NCBI GenBank assembly: GCA_947168935.1
Contig: CAMVNV010000022.1
Span: 1 to 35,550, forward strand
From: an uncultured Butyrivibrio sp.
Lineage (GTDB): Bacteria > Bacillota > Clostridia > Lachnospirales > Lachnospiraceae
Direction: 5' to 3'
DNA length: 35,550 nucleotides
This document shows positions 1 to 8,047 of this stretch, piece after piece. The notes beneath the pieces are model-generated. The model was not told the origin of the DNA. It saw only the letters and a program-made list of their open reading frames with translations, and did no database searches. Made by a program: the position numbers and the translations under genes. The first letter of the stretch is position 1. The number at the start of each line of letters is the position of its first letter.

Positions 1-2
1 AT

Positions 3-809
3 GAAGAGATGAGGACCAAAGAGATCCTTGAACAAAGACTTCTAAACGACCTTAAATATGCCATTGAGAACAAAGAGTTCCTTGTATACTTCCAGCCAAA
101 ATATAACGTGCAGGTGGATCCTCCTGTGATAGGCAGTGCTGAAGCTCTTGTAAGGTGGAAGCACCACGAGCTTGGAATGATACCTCCGGGCGATTTTATT
201 TCTCTTTTTGAAAAGAGCAGTCAGATTGGTATTCTGGATCGTTATGTATGGGCTGAAACTGCAAGATATATAGCGCAGTGGAAAGAAAAATACGGTAAGG
301 TGATCCCTATATCTGTTAACTTAAGTCGCATTGATATATTCGATCCTGACCTTGAAAAGACAATTGAAGGAATAGTCGAAGAAACCGGAATCGGGCGTGA
401 AGATCTCCATCTGGAAGTCACTGAATCAGCCTATACTGAGGGCGAAGAGCAGATACTTGAAGTTATAAGGCGCTTTAGAAGTAAAGGCTATCATATCGAG
501 ATGGATGATTTCGGAACAGGTTATTCATCTCTTAATATGCTGTCTCGTATGTCTATTGATGTTCTTAAGCTTGACAGGAGCTTCATCAAGGATATCAAGG
601 GAGAAGATGATGACAGCAAGGATGTACAAATGGTAGAGCTTATCCTCGATATCGCAAGAAGCCTTAAGCTCGTAGTTGTAGCAGAAGGTGTTGAGACCAA
701 AGAGCAGATGGAATTCCTGAAAAAGAGAGGCTGCGATCTGATCCAGGGCTTCTATTTCTCAAAACCGCTTCCAGCTGATGAATTTGAGGAGAAGGCGTTT
801 AAAGATTGA
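3..809 (+). CDS. EAL-domain c-di-GMP phosphodiesterase, C-terminal part (gene continues left of window)
   Basis: Frame open to the left edge (gaa gag atg...). EAL signature (GSAEALVRWKHHELGMIPPGDFI), LEVTES, DDFGTGYSS, KLDRSFI, VVAEGVET, LIQGFYFSKPLP all present. Confidence 0.93.
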   Translation, partial: EEMRTKEILEQRLLNDLKYAIENKEFLVYFQPKYNVQVDPPVIGSAEALVRWKHHELGMIPPGDFISLFEKSSQIGILDRYVWAETARYIAQWKEKYGKVIPISVNLSRIDIFDPDLEKTIEGIVEETGIGREDLHLEVTESAYTEGEEQILEVIRRFRSKGYHIEMDDFGTGYSSLNMLSRMSIDVLKLDRSFIKDIKGEDDDSKDVQMVELILDIARSLKLVVVAEGVETKEQMEFLKKRGCDLIQGFYFSKPLPADEFEEKAFKD

Positions 810-900
810 TATGTAAAGAATATAACTATGTTACTGCGAAGGTATAGCTGCAAGTTTTACAGCTGACTGCATAAGTATATGTTTTCGCAACTTTGAATCA

Positions 901-925
901 GAAATCCGCATTTACTGCGGATTTC
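901..925. other. Perfect 10-bp hairpin (gaaatccgca/tgcggatttc)
   Basis: Inverted repeat with 5-nt loop; no T-tract follows. Confidence 0.6.
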
Positions 926-1032
926 GTAAGAAAGTGAATCGGTAGGTAAATAGGCTAGGCACCGAAGGTGTTCTCAATTGGCCTATTTACATGACTTTTG
1001 GAACGAAGTGACAAAAAGTCATATTAATCAGT

Positions 1033-1062
1033 AACCACCGGCGTTTGCTGGTGGTTATTTTT
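1033..1062 (+). terminator. Rho-independent terminator
   Basis: aaccaccggc-gttt-gctggtggtt followed by attttt. Confidence 0.75.
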
Positions 1063-1146
1063 GGGAAACAACAGTCATTATATACTCTAAACAGCTGGGA
1101 AGTTTGGACTCTTTAATGTATACTGATTATAGATGCGGAGGTTTCT

Positions 1147-1605
1147 ATGGTTGTTTCAACACTTTGTTATTTGGAAAAAGATGATAAGTATTTAATGCTC
1201 CTTAGAAATAAAAAAGAGCATGATGTTAATGAAGGTAAATGGATCGGAGTCGGCGGCAAATGTGAAAAGGGAGAAAGTCCTGAAGAATGCATTATCCGCG
1301 AAACTTTTGAAGAGACCGGTATAAAGCTTGAAAATCTTAAAATGCGAGGAGTTCTGACGTTTTCATCAGAAGGATGGGAAGATGAGTATATCTTCGTTTT
1401 CACATCTGATAAGTTTTCAGGAAGCATTACTGATTGTAACGAAGGAGAGCTTCGCTGGATCGATAAAGATAAGATCATGGATCTTAATCTTTGGGACGGC
1501 GACAGGATCTTTCTTAAGATCATGCTGGAAAGCGACGAGTTCTTTTCTATAAAGTTGTCCTATAAGGGCGATGAGATCGTGGATCAGCAGTTATATACAT
1601 ACTAA
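1147..1605 (+). CDS. NUDIX hydrolase (MutT/8-oxo-dGTP diphosphatase-like)
   Basis: Nudix box GGKCEKGESPEECIIRETFEETGI; RBS gcggagg upstream. Confidence 0.92.
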   Translation: MVVSTLCYLEKDDKYLMLLRNKKEHDVNEGKWIGVGGKCEKGESPEECIIRETFEETGIKLENLKMRGVLTFSSEGWEDEYIFVFTSDKFSGSITDCNEGELRWIDKDKIMDLNLWDGDRIFLKIMLESDEFFSIKLSYKGDEIVDQQLYTY

Positions 1606-1636
1606 TAGAATTAATATGTGCTAATGAGTAAGGGGG

Positions 1637-2437
1637 ATGGGAATGGATATTAGATTCTTAGGCCAGTGCGGCTTTCTTTTAACAGATGATGATATGAGTA
1701 TAGTGATAGACCCGGTTTTTTCGGATCTTCACGAGAATGGGCAGTCCATCATGAACTATCCACCTGTCATGAAGCCCTCTGATATTGCACCTGACTTTTG
1801 CTTCTGCACTCATGATCATATAGATCACCTTGATATAGAGACGGTCAGCGGCTTTGCTGCGTCCAATGACAAGACCAGGTTCGTGATTCCTTCCGGATGT
1901 AAGAAGATATTGCTTAGCCGTGAAATTCCGGAAGACAGGATCATAACCTTTGATGATGGTGAGAGCAAGATCCTGACCCAGAGCGGCAAGGTTTATAAAG
2001 TCAAAGACAATTCAAAAAGTATTAATGAAAATAGTATAGAAGTAACTGCTATCTCTACAGCGCATCCTGTCCACAAGCTTGATGCAGACGGACTTGACAG
2101 GAATCTTTTATATTCGATCCTTTGGAATGGGCACAGATACGTGCATCTGGGAGACACCTATCGCACGGACAGACTTGTAAAGAGCCTTAAAAAGCTCGGG
2201 CATATCGACGTTCTCTTTTCCCCGATCAATGGAAGAGATGATGAGAGAGAAGCACGAGGCATTATCGGTAACCTTTCGGGAAAAGAAACTGCGCTTCTTG
2301 CAAGTGAGCTAAAGGTAGGACTTGTATATCCAATGCACTTTGACATGGTCAAAGGCAATACCGCAGACCCATCAGAATTTGTGGAAGAGATGGAGAGAAT
2401 CGGCGGTAAGACTGAATTTATTATTCCTGAAAAATAA
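1637..2437 (+). CDS. Metallo-beta-lactamase-fold hydrolase, UlaG-like
   Basis: IRFLGQCGFLL...IDPVFSD...THDHIDHLD metal motif, HLGDTYR, YPMHFDM; RBS aaggggg. Confidence 0.85.
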   Translation: MGMDIRFLGQCGFLLTDDDMSIVIDPVFSDLHENGQSIMNYPPVMKPSDIAPDFCFCTHDHIDHLDIETVSGFAASNDKTRFVIPSGCKKILLSREIPEDRIITFDDGESKILTQSGKVYKVKDNSKSINENSIEVTAISTAHPVHKLDADGLDRNLLYSILWNGHRYVHLGDTYRTDRLVKSLKKLGHIDVLFSPINGRDDEREARGIIGNLSGKETALLASELKVGLVYPMHFDMVKGNTADPSEFVEEMERIGGKTEFIIPEK

Positions 2438-2530
2438 TATTCATTTTAGGATGAAGGGTATTATTATCATAGTTAAAGTGATAAAATTAGGTTGTATTTA
2501 AGAATTTTTATTGTGAAGGGAGACACTGTT

Positions 2531-3106
2531 ATGTTCAATGCTAAGACTGATAAGAAAACTGCTATATTTTTTGCTGATGGATGTGAAGAAGTAGAAGCGC
2601 TTACAACTTATGATATTCTGTACAGAGCAGGAATTCCCTGCACTAAGGTTTCCATAAATGCAGATGAATATGTTAAGTCCTCACATGATGTAATCATCAA
2701 ATGTGATACTACTATTGATAAATTCAATTTTGATGAGTGCGACATGATCATCCTTCCGGGTGGAATGCCGGGAACACCTAACCTCAGAGCATGTGATGCT
2801 CTTTGCAAAGAGATCATCACATTTGCAGGTTTTGGCAAGCCAATAGCTGCTATCTGCGCAGCACCATCTATTCTAGCTGAGCTCGGAATCCTGAGAGGAG
2901 TAAAAGCCTGCTGTAATCCTTCCAAAGAAGCAGAGGTTGAATCTGAAGGAGCTTTATTATCAAGAGAACAGGTTGTGGTATCCGACAATATCATTACAAG
3001 CCGTGCTATGGGAACAGCAATTCCATTTGGCCTTGCGATCGTTAAGTTCTTCCTTGGCGATGGTGCTGCATCATATATCAAGTCTAATATTTTATATTCA
3101 GGCTGA
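2531..3106 (+). CDS. DJ-1/PfpI (ThiJ) family protein
   Basis: FFADGCEEVEALTTYDILYRAG, LPGGMPG, nucleophile elbow AAICAAPS. ATG at 2531 with RBS gaagggag preferred over the track's TTG at 2492. Confidence 0.9.
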   Translation: MFNAKTDKKTAIFFADGCEEVEALTTYDILYRAGIPCTKVSINADEYVKSSHDVIIKCDTTIDKFNFDECDMIILPGGMPGTPNLRACDALCKEIITFAGFGKPIAAICAAPSILAELGILRGVKACCNPSKEAEVESEGALLSREQVVVSDNIITSRAMGTAIPFGLAIVKFFLGDGAASYIKSNILYSG

Positions 3107-3160
3107 TATTGGAATATCCAGATGAAATTTAAGAATTTGATAGCTTAAGCTATAAATAAG

Positions 3161-3192
3161 CAGGTGGTAGAAGAGATTTTGCCACCTGTTTT
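3161..3192 (+). terminator. Terminator of the DJ-1 gene
   Basis: caggtgg...ccacctg followed by tttt. Confidence 0.6.
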
Positions 3193-3203
3193 CAATTGGA
3201 TAT

Positions 3204-3246
3204 AAAATGAGAACGAAATGCTGATACAGCACTACGTTCTCATTTT
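3204..3246 (-). terminator. Bidirectional-looking terminator after flagellin
   Basis: aaaatgagaacg...cgttctcatttt, 12-bp perfect arms with inner stem tgctg-ata-cagca; lies just 3' of the minus-strand flagellin. Confidence 0.75.
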
Positions 3247-3265
3247 TGATATATGCGTTTTTGGT

Positions 3266-5239
3266 TTACTGTAACAGTGACAATACGCCCTGTTTAGACT
3301 GGTTAGCCTGTGCCAGCATTGATTCGCCGGACTGCTTTAGGATGTTTGTAAGTGAATAGTTGACCATTTCCTTGGCCATATTTGTATCTCTAATCTGAGA
3401 CTCTGAATCCTGTGTGTTGATCCTGATATTGTTATCGTTAAGAACTGCGTGTTCCATTCTGTTCTGATAAGCACCAAAGAGTGAACGCTGTTCATTAACA
3501 ACCTTAAATGCTCCCTTTAATGTATCAATTGCAGCCTGGGCAGAAGCTGAATCTGTTATTTCGAGGTTTCTGATTCCGAGAACGCCGTTATTGAGCTTTT
3601 CGTATACGATCGGAATGTCGTTGTCTGCTTCTGAACCGCTCTGAATGATCATGCCTATCTGACCGCCGTAGACAGGAACATCAACGGTGTGATGATTTTC
3701 AGAAGGTGTATACCAATTGAACGTATCATGCCCACTATGACTTAAATCGATTCTAGTATTGGTGTTAAGGGCGGCATTAACTTTAGCTAAAATTGATTCG
3801 TCATCATCTGTGATATCAACAGGAATATCTATAGTTAGTGTTCCTACTTTTTGTGTTGAATTTCCATCTGCTGCAGTAAAAGCTGTATCAGCAGTAAGGT
3901 CGAAACTTATGTATATATTTCCGCTATTGTTTGTGTCGCCGCCTTTTTTTTCTGATAAGACTCCAGTGTCGCCTTTTAGTGCTTCCATTACACCAGCAAG
4001 ATTTCCGCCGCTAGTTGCACTATGAGGTACTTTATAGGTGGATCCATTTTTGCCGTTGTAATATTGCCACCATACGCCGCGATTTTCACTCCGATCATCA
4101 TTTGAAGTCCATGAAACACCGCTTGATTTAGCTGTGACAGTGCCAATACCTTCCATAGTAAATTTTAAAATCCATGGATCAGTGCTTGTTGCAGCAGTAG
4201 TAACACTGGTAGTGCCATTTCCAGATATTTGTGTCAGATTGGATCCGGTTGAAGGTGATGGCTCTATAAAACTATCATTGGAAGTAGATGCAAAATCATA
4301 AGCATTTTCCGTTCCGGCATGTGATGATTTATCTTTGGCATATATTTCTATTGTGGCTGAGGCACTAACTCCACTAGTATCTGATGGTGCTTTAAATGTT
4401 GCTGTTGCATAGTTTGTATAATTCGTAGAAAGTGATGCATTATTAAGAGAAGCAATATAATCGTCAAGGGTTGCAACAGTTGTTTCGACATTCATATATA
4501 TCTTTTTGTTAAGGAAGGCTTGAAGTGTTGCAAGTTCATCTCCGCTATAAGATGACAGATGATCTGCAATATTGAAATCATAACTACTGGCTTCCAGATC
4601 ATCCCAGCTTATGTAATCAGAAGAATATGTTGTTCCATTAAAACCTGTCCAGCTGACTTTAACGCCGTTGGTGCTATCAGCTGATGCTGTAAAGGTTCCC
4701 GGTATAGGTAAATAACCTAAGTTGTCTGCAGTTACATAGACTTTTTCTGATGAGGAATCTGTTACACCAAGTGCCTGTACCTTATCATATCCCACAAGAA
4801 TTGGATCTTCGATCTCAATATTCCAGATATTCCTATTATTAAAAGATGTTGTGTTGAATATTCTGTCAGATTCTTTCTTTATAGCCTGAATCTCTTCGTT
4901 AATATAAGAACGGTCAGTATCGGAAAGAGTGTCATTTGAAGCTTTGACACACAGTTCATTCATTCTTTGGAGGATATCGTGGGTTTCATTGAGAGCACCG
5001 TCTGCGACCTGAACGAAGCTAATTCCGTCCTGGATATTATCTTCAGCCTGGCGAAGACCTCTGATCTGACGACGCATTTTCTCTGAAATGGCAAGGCCTG
5101 CAGCATCGTCTGCAGCGCGGTTAACCTTATATCCTGATGAAAGCTTTTCAGCTGATTTGAAATTGCGATCTGCTACTAATCCGTAGGTTCTCTGTGAATT
5201 CATAGCAGACAGATTGTGTTGAATGACAAAGCCGCCCAT
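3266..5239 (-). CDS. fliC: Flagellin with large central hypervariable insert (657 aa)
   Basis: N-term QHNLSAMNSQRTYG...KSAEKLSSGYKVNRAADDAAGLAISEKMRRQIRGL and C-term NMAKEMVNYSLTNILKQSGESMLAQANQSKQGVLSLLQ are canonical D0/D1; RBS aggg upstream on the minus strand. Confidence 0.97.
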   Translation of the reverse strand: MGGFVIQHNLSAMNSQRTYGLVADRNFKSAEKLSSGYKVNRAADDAAGLAISEKMRRQIRGLRQAEDNIQDGISFVQVADGALNETHDILQRMNELCVKASNDTLSDTDRSYINEEIQAIKKESDRIFNTTSFNNRNIWNIEIEDPILVGYDKVQALGVTDSSSEKVYVTADNLGYLPIPGTFTASADSTNGVKVSWTGFNGTTYSSDYISWDDLEASSYDFNIADHLSSYSGDELATLQAFLNKKIYMNVETTVATLDDYIASLNNASLSTNYTNYATATFKAPSDTSGVSASATIEIYAKDKSSHAGTENAYDFASTSNDSFIEPSPSTGSNLTQISGNGTTSVTTAATSTDPWILKFTMEGIGTVTAKSSGVSWTSNDDRSENRGVWWQYYNGKNGSTYKVPHSATSGGNLAGVMEALKGDTGVLSEKKGGDTNNSGNIYISFDLTADTAFTAADGNSTQKVGTLTIDIPVDITDDDESILAKVNAALNTNTRIDLSHSGHDTFNWYTPSENHHTVDVPVYGGQIGMIIQSGSEADNDIPIVYEKLNNGVLGIRNLEITDSASAQAAIDTLKGAFKVVNEQRSLFGAYQNRMEHAVLNDNNIRINTQDSESQIRDTNMAKEMVNYSLTNILKQSGESMLAQANQSKQGVLSLLQ

Positions 5240-5316
5240 AATGTATTCCCTGTATAACTAAAAAAACTAACGTCCTTGTCATGTTGATAGAGAAAGTATC
5301 CTTACTTTCACCTTAT

Positions 5317-5344
5317 ATATCGGTGGAATAGCAGTGTTTACTTA
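5317..5344 (-). promoter_or_regulatory. Possible sigma-28-type promoter for flagellin
   Basis: Minus strand reads taag-N16-ACCGATAT (or taaa-N12); -10-like element good, -35 spacing imperfect. Confidence 0.45.
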
Positions 5345-5381
5345 AGATTGAAGAAGTATCTTTTTTTCTCAAAACAGGATT

Positions 5382-5407
5382 TAGATTCGTGGATAATAAG
5401 CCGATAT
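5382..5407 (+). promoter_or_regulatory. Sigma-28 (SigD/FliA)-type promoter for the EAL-HDOD gene
   Basis: TAGA-N14-GCCGATAT, close to the consensus TAAA-N15-GCCGATAA/T; about 110 nt upstream of the ATG. Confidence 0.55.
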
Positions 5408-5518
5408 ACAATTGCGGAGAGATTATTTCCAGTTACAATTTAATACCTTTCTACATGTAATAAAAGTTCGTAAAACAGCTTTAACTCTAGGCTCAGAGGG
5501 CCTGAAGGAGACTATTAT

Positions 5519-6745
5519 ATGTTAGCTACTTTAATGCCATTGTTCAGCGACAATATGGAAGTTAATGCATACACTATCTTTGCGCAAAAATCAGATAGTT
5601 ATATGGATGCAGTGACGCAGTCTACAAGCGCTTTTGATGGTGCGGGCGTTATTACGGGGCTTGAAATAGTAAATAAAATAGGCCTTGAGACACTTTCCCA
5701 GGATCACATGGTATTTATAGAGATCAACAATATATCTATTTTTTCAGATATAGCAGGCCAGTGCTTTGCGGCACATGACAGGGTAGTGCTCCTTATAGAT
5801 CCGTCTATCAAGCCGGAGGATATGTATGTAAACAGGATGAACGAGATCAAGGAAGCGGGCTTTAAGTTTGCCATGAGAAAACTTAAACCAGCTGATTTTG
5901 AGAATTACCGTCCTGTTTTGGATAAATGCAGTTATATTTTCCTTGATCACAAAAATATAGATATTGATATGGCTTACAAGTACTTTTCACATATGTACAA
6001 GGATATAAAGCTGTGCGCTGTCAATGTTGATACTAGAGAAGAATATGAAGAGCTTTCGGGAAAAGCGGGTTATGACCTTTATGAAGGTCTGTTCTTCAGA
6101 ACGCCTATAACCAAGAGCCAGAGAGAGCTCGTGCCCTTCAAGGTTACATATCTTCAGCTTCTTAATTTGGTAAATGAGACTGATTTTGAGATCACAGATG
6201 CTGCCAATGTAATCGGACAGGATGCAGCCCTTGTTGTAAGACTTCTCGAGATGGTTAATCATATGACCTCCAACAGAGGCGTATCTTCAGTTCGCCATGC
6301 TGCAGCACTTCTTGGACAGAAAGAACTTAAAAAGTGGATCACGACGGCCATTACCAAGGAACTGTGCTCAGACAGACCAAGTGAGATCATGAGAATGTCC
6401 ATGATTAGGGCAAGATTTGCTGAGAATCTGTCCAAGTATTTTGAACTTGAGCCCTTCAGTTCAGAGATTTTCCTGATGGGTCTTTTCTCAGTGCTTGATC
6501 AGATCCTTGAAAAGCCTATGAAAGAATGTCTGGAGATGGTCAAGATCTCTACAGATATAAGACAGGCGCTTCTCGACCACAAAGGCCGTATTTATCCTGT
6601 TCTTGAATTCATCCTATTCTATGAAGATGCGCAGTGGGCTGATGTATCAAGGATCATGCTCCTTAACAAGATGCGCAAGAATCAGGCATATGATGCTTAT
6701 CTTGAAGCTCTGGACTGGCACAGGAAGATCATTACTATCAAGTAA
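5519..6745 (+). CDS. EAL (degenerate)-HDOD signalling protein, YuxH-like
   Basis: N-terminal remnant of EAL fold (YLYEGLFFRTPIT-type end, no EAL or DDFGTG motif) followed by HDOD helical region (LLNLVNETDFEITDAANVIGQDAALVVRLLEMVNHM...RHAAALLGQKELKKWI). RBS gaaggag. Confidence 0.85.
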   Translation: MLATLMPLFSDNMEVNAYTIFAQKSDSYMDAVTQSTSAFDGAGVITGLEIVNKIGLETLSQDHMVFIEINNISIFSDIAGQCFAAHDRVVLLIDPSIKPEDMYVNRMNEIKEAGFKFAMRKLKPADFENYRPVLDKCSYIFLDHKNIDIDMAYKYFSHMYKDIKLCAVNVDTREEYEELSGKAGYDLYEGLFFRTPITKSQRELVPFKVTYLQLLNLVNETDFEITDAANVIGQDAALVVRLLEMVNHMTSNRGVSSVRHAAALLGQKELKKWITTAITKELCSDRPSEIMRMSMIRARFAENLSKYFELEPFSSEIFLMGLFSVLDQILEKPMKECLEMVKISTDIRQALLDHKGRIYPVLEFILFYEDAQWADVSRIMLLNKMRKNQAYDAYLEALDWHRKIITIK

Positions 6746-6840
6746 CTCCACCAATCTGGTCAAAGAGTGAACACCAGGTAATCAAAAGGTGAAAAGAAAT
6801 ATTATGCTATTTAACTATTTTTATTCTTTAATCGACGTTA

Positions 6841-6873
6841 AAAGATACCGATATTATTATCGGTATCTTTTTT
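6841..6873 (+). terminator. Rho-independent terminator
   Basis: aaagataccgat-attatt-atcggtatcttt then ttta. Confidence 0.8.
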
Positions 6874-6958
6874 ATTGTGATCTTTTTTGCATGAATCAAG
6901 TTTTGTAATTCACTGCTATGACGGCGTTTTTATTTGGTTATAGGTCGAGGAGGCATAG

Positions 6959-8044
6959 ATGTTTGATGTATCTGTAATTGTTCCCATGTATAATGCGAAA
7001 AAATATATTGTTGATTGTATAAACGGACTCCTTAACCAGAGCCTTGAAAATATTGAGGTCATCATAGTAAATGACTGCTCAACTGATGACAGCATGGAGC
7101 TTTGCAAGAAGCATTTTGCTGATAATAAAAGAGTTCAGTTATTAGATCAACCCAGGAATATGGGACCCGGAGCAGCCAGGAATGCAGGTATCAGGGCAGC
7201 AAGAGGAGAGTACATTGCCTTTGCCGACAGCGACGATGCAGTAAGGCCTGATGCATACAAAGCCATGTACGATGCAGCAAAAGAAGCTGATGCTGACGTT
7301 ATACATGTGACAGGAGCTTTGATTCAGACAGTTGACGATGCTCCTGACAATTTAGGCCTCCTTACAGATGATGAGCTTTACAGAGTCACTCTCGATGAGG
7401 GGGACAGGATAGATAAACTCACCATTCTTTCTGATGATGTTGAAGTAAGGCTAAAAGAGTGGCTAATGCACCACATTCACTGGAGCCTATGGAACAATCT
7501 CTACAGGCGCTCCTTTATTGTGGATAATAATCTTTTGTTTGGCGATACCAAGATGGCTGAGGATCAGATCTTTTGTCTGGGATGTCTTTTAAAAGCCGGA
7601 AAATATGCAAAGCTTCCAGGCGAGTGGTATCTGTACCGCATTGGAGGAGCTTCGCTTACAAGAGGACAGAAGCAGGTTAAGACGCTTATAAATGCTCTTA
7701 CAACGCAGATGAAGATAACAAAGCTTATCGATGATACTGTAAAAGGCGTTCCATATCTTGAAAGTAATAAGGGCAAAACAGATGAGATCAAGACCTACGT
7801 TCTGAATCTTTTGGAGACTTCATACATACTGCCGGCCTGTGAGAAGATCGGTGCAAAAGAGCTTTATGAATGCCAGGAACTAAAGGAACTGTTCGAAGAC
7901 AGATTTGGCAATCTTGCAGATTTTGCACTGTTTGAGTTTTTACATTCCCATGACAACGTAAAAGACGTAGTTGACGTCAATGAGCTGCTTAATACTCCGT
8001 CATTTTGGAAGAGTAGAAAAGAAGCTGAGGAAAAAGGAGCGTAG
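6959..8044 (+). CDS. Family 2 glycosyltransferase (GT-A)
   Basis: VSVIVPMYNAKKYIVDCINGLLNQSLENIEVIIVNDCSTDDS...GPGAARNAGIRAARGEYIAFADSDD; RBS gaggagg. Confidence 0.93.
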   Translation: MFDVSVIVPMYNAKKYIVDCINGLLNQSLENIEVIIVNDCSTDDSMELCKKHFADNKRVQLLDQPRNMGPGAARNAGIRAARGEYIAFADSDDAVRPDAYKAMYDAAKEADADVIHVTGALIQTVDDAPDNLGLLTDDELYRVTLDEGDRIDKLTILSDDVEVRLKEWLMHHIHWSLWNNLYRRSFIVDNNLLFGDTKMAEDQIFCLGCLLKAGKYAKLPGEWYLYRIGGASLTRGQKQVKTLINALTTQMKITKLIDDTVKGVPYLESNKGKTDEIKTYVLNLLETSYILPACEKIGAKELYECQELKELFEDRFGNLADFALFEFLHSHDNVKDVVDVNELLNTPSFWKSRKEAEEKGA

Positions 8045-8047
8045 TAA

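Noticed and set aside
820-1146. Cyclic-di-GMP riboswitch
   Set aside because: Structured region lies downstream of the EAL gene and the conserved GEMM core was not recognisable.
2608-3081. 157-aa minus-strand ORF
   Set aside because: Antisense to the DJ-1 gene; no recognisable family, consistent with a shadow ORF.
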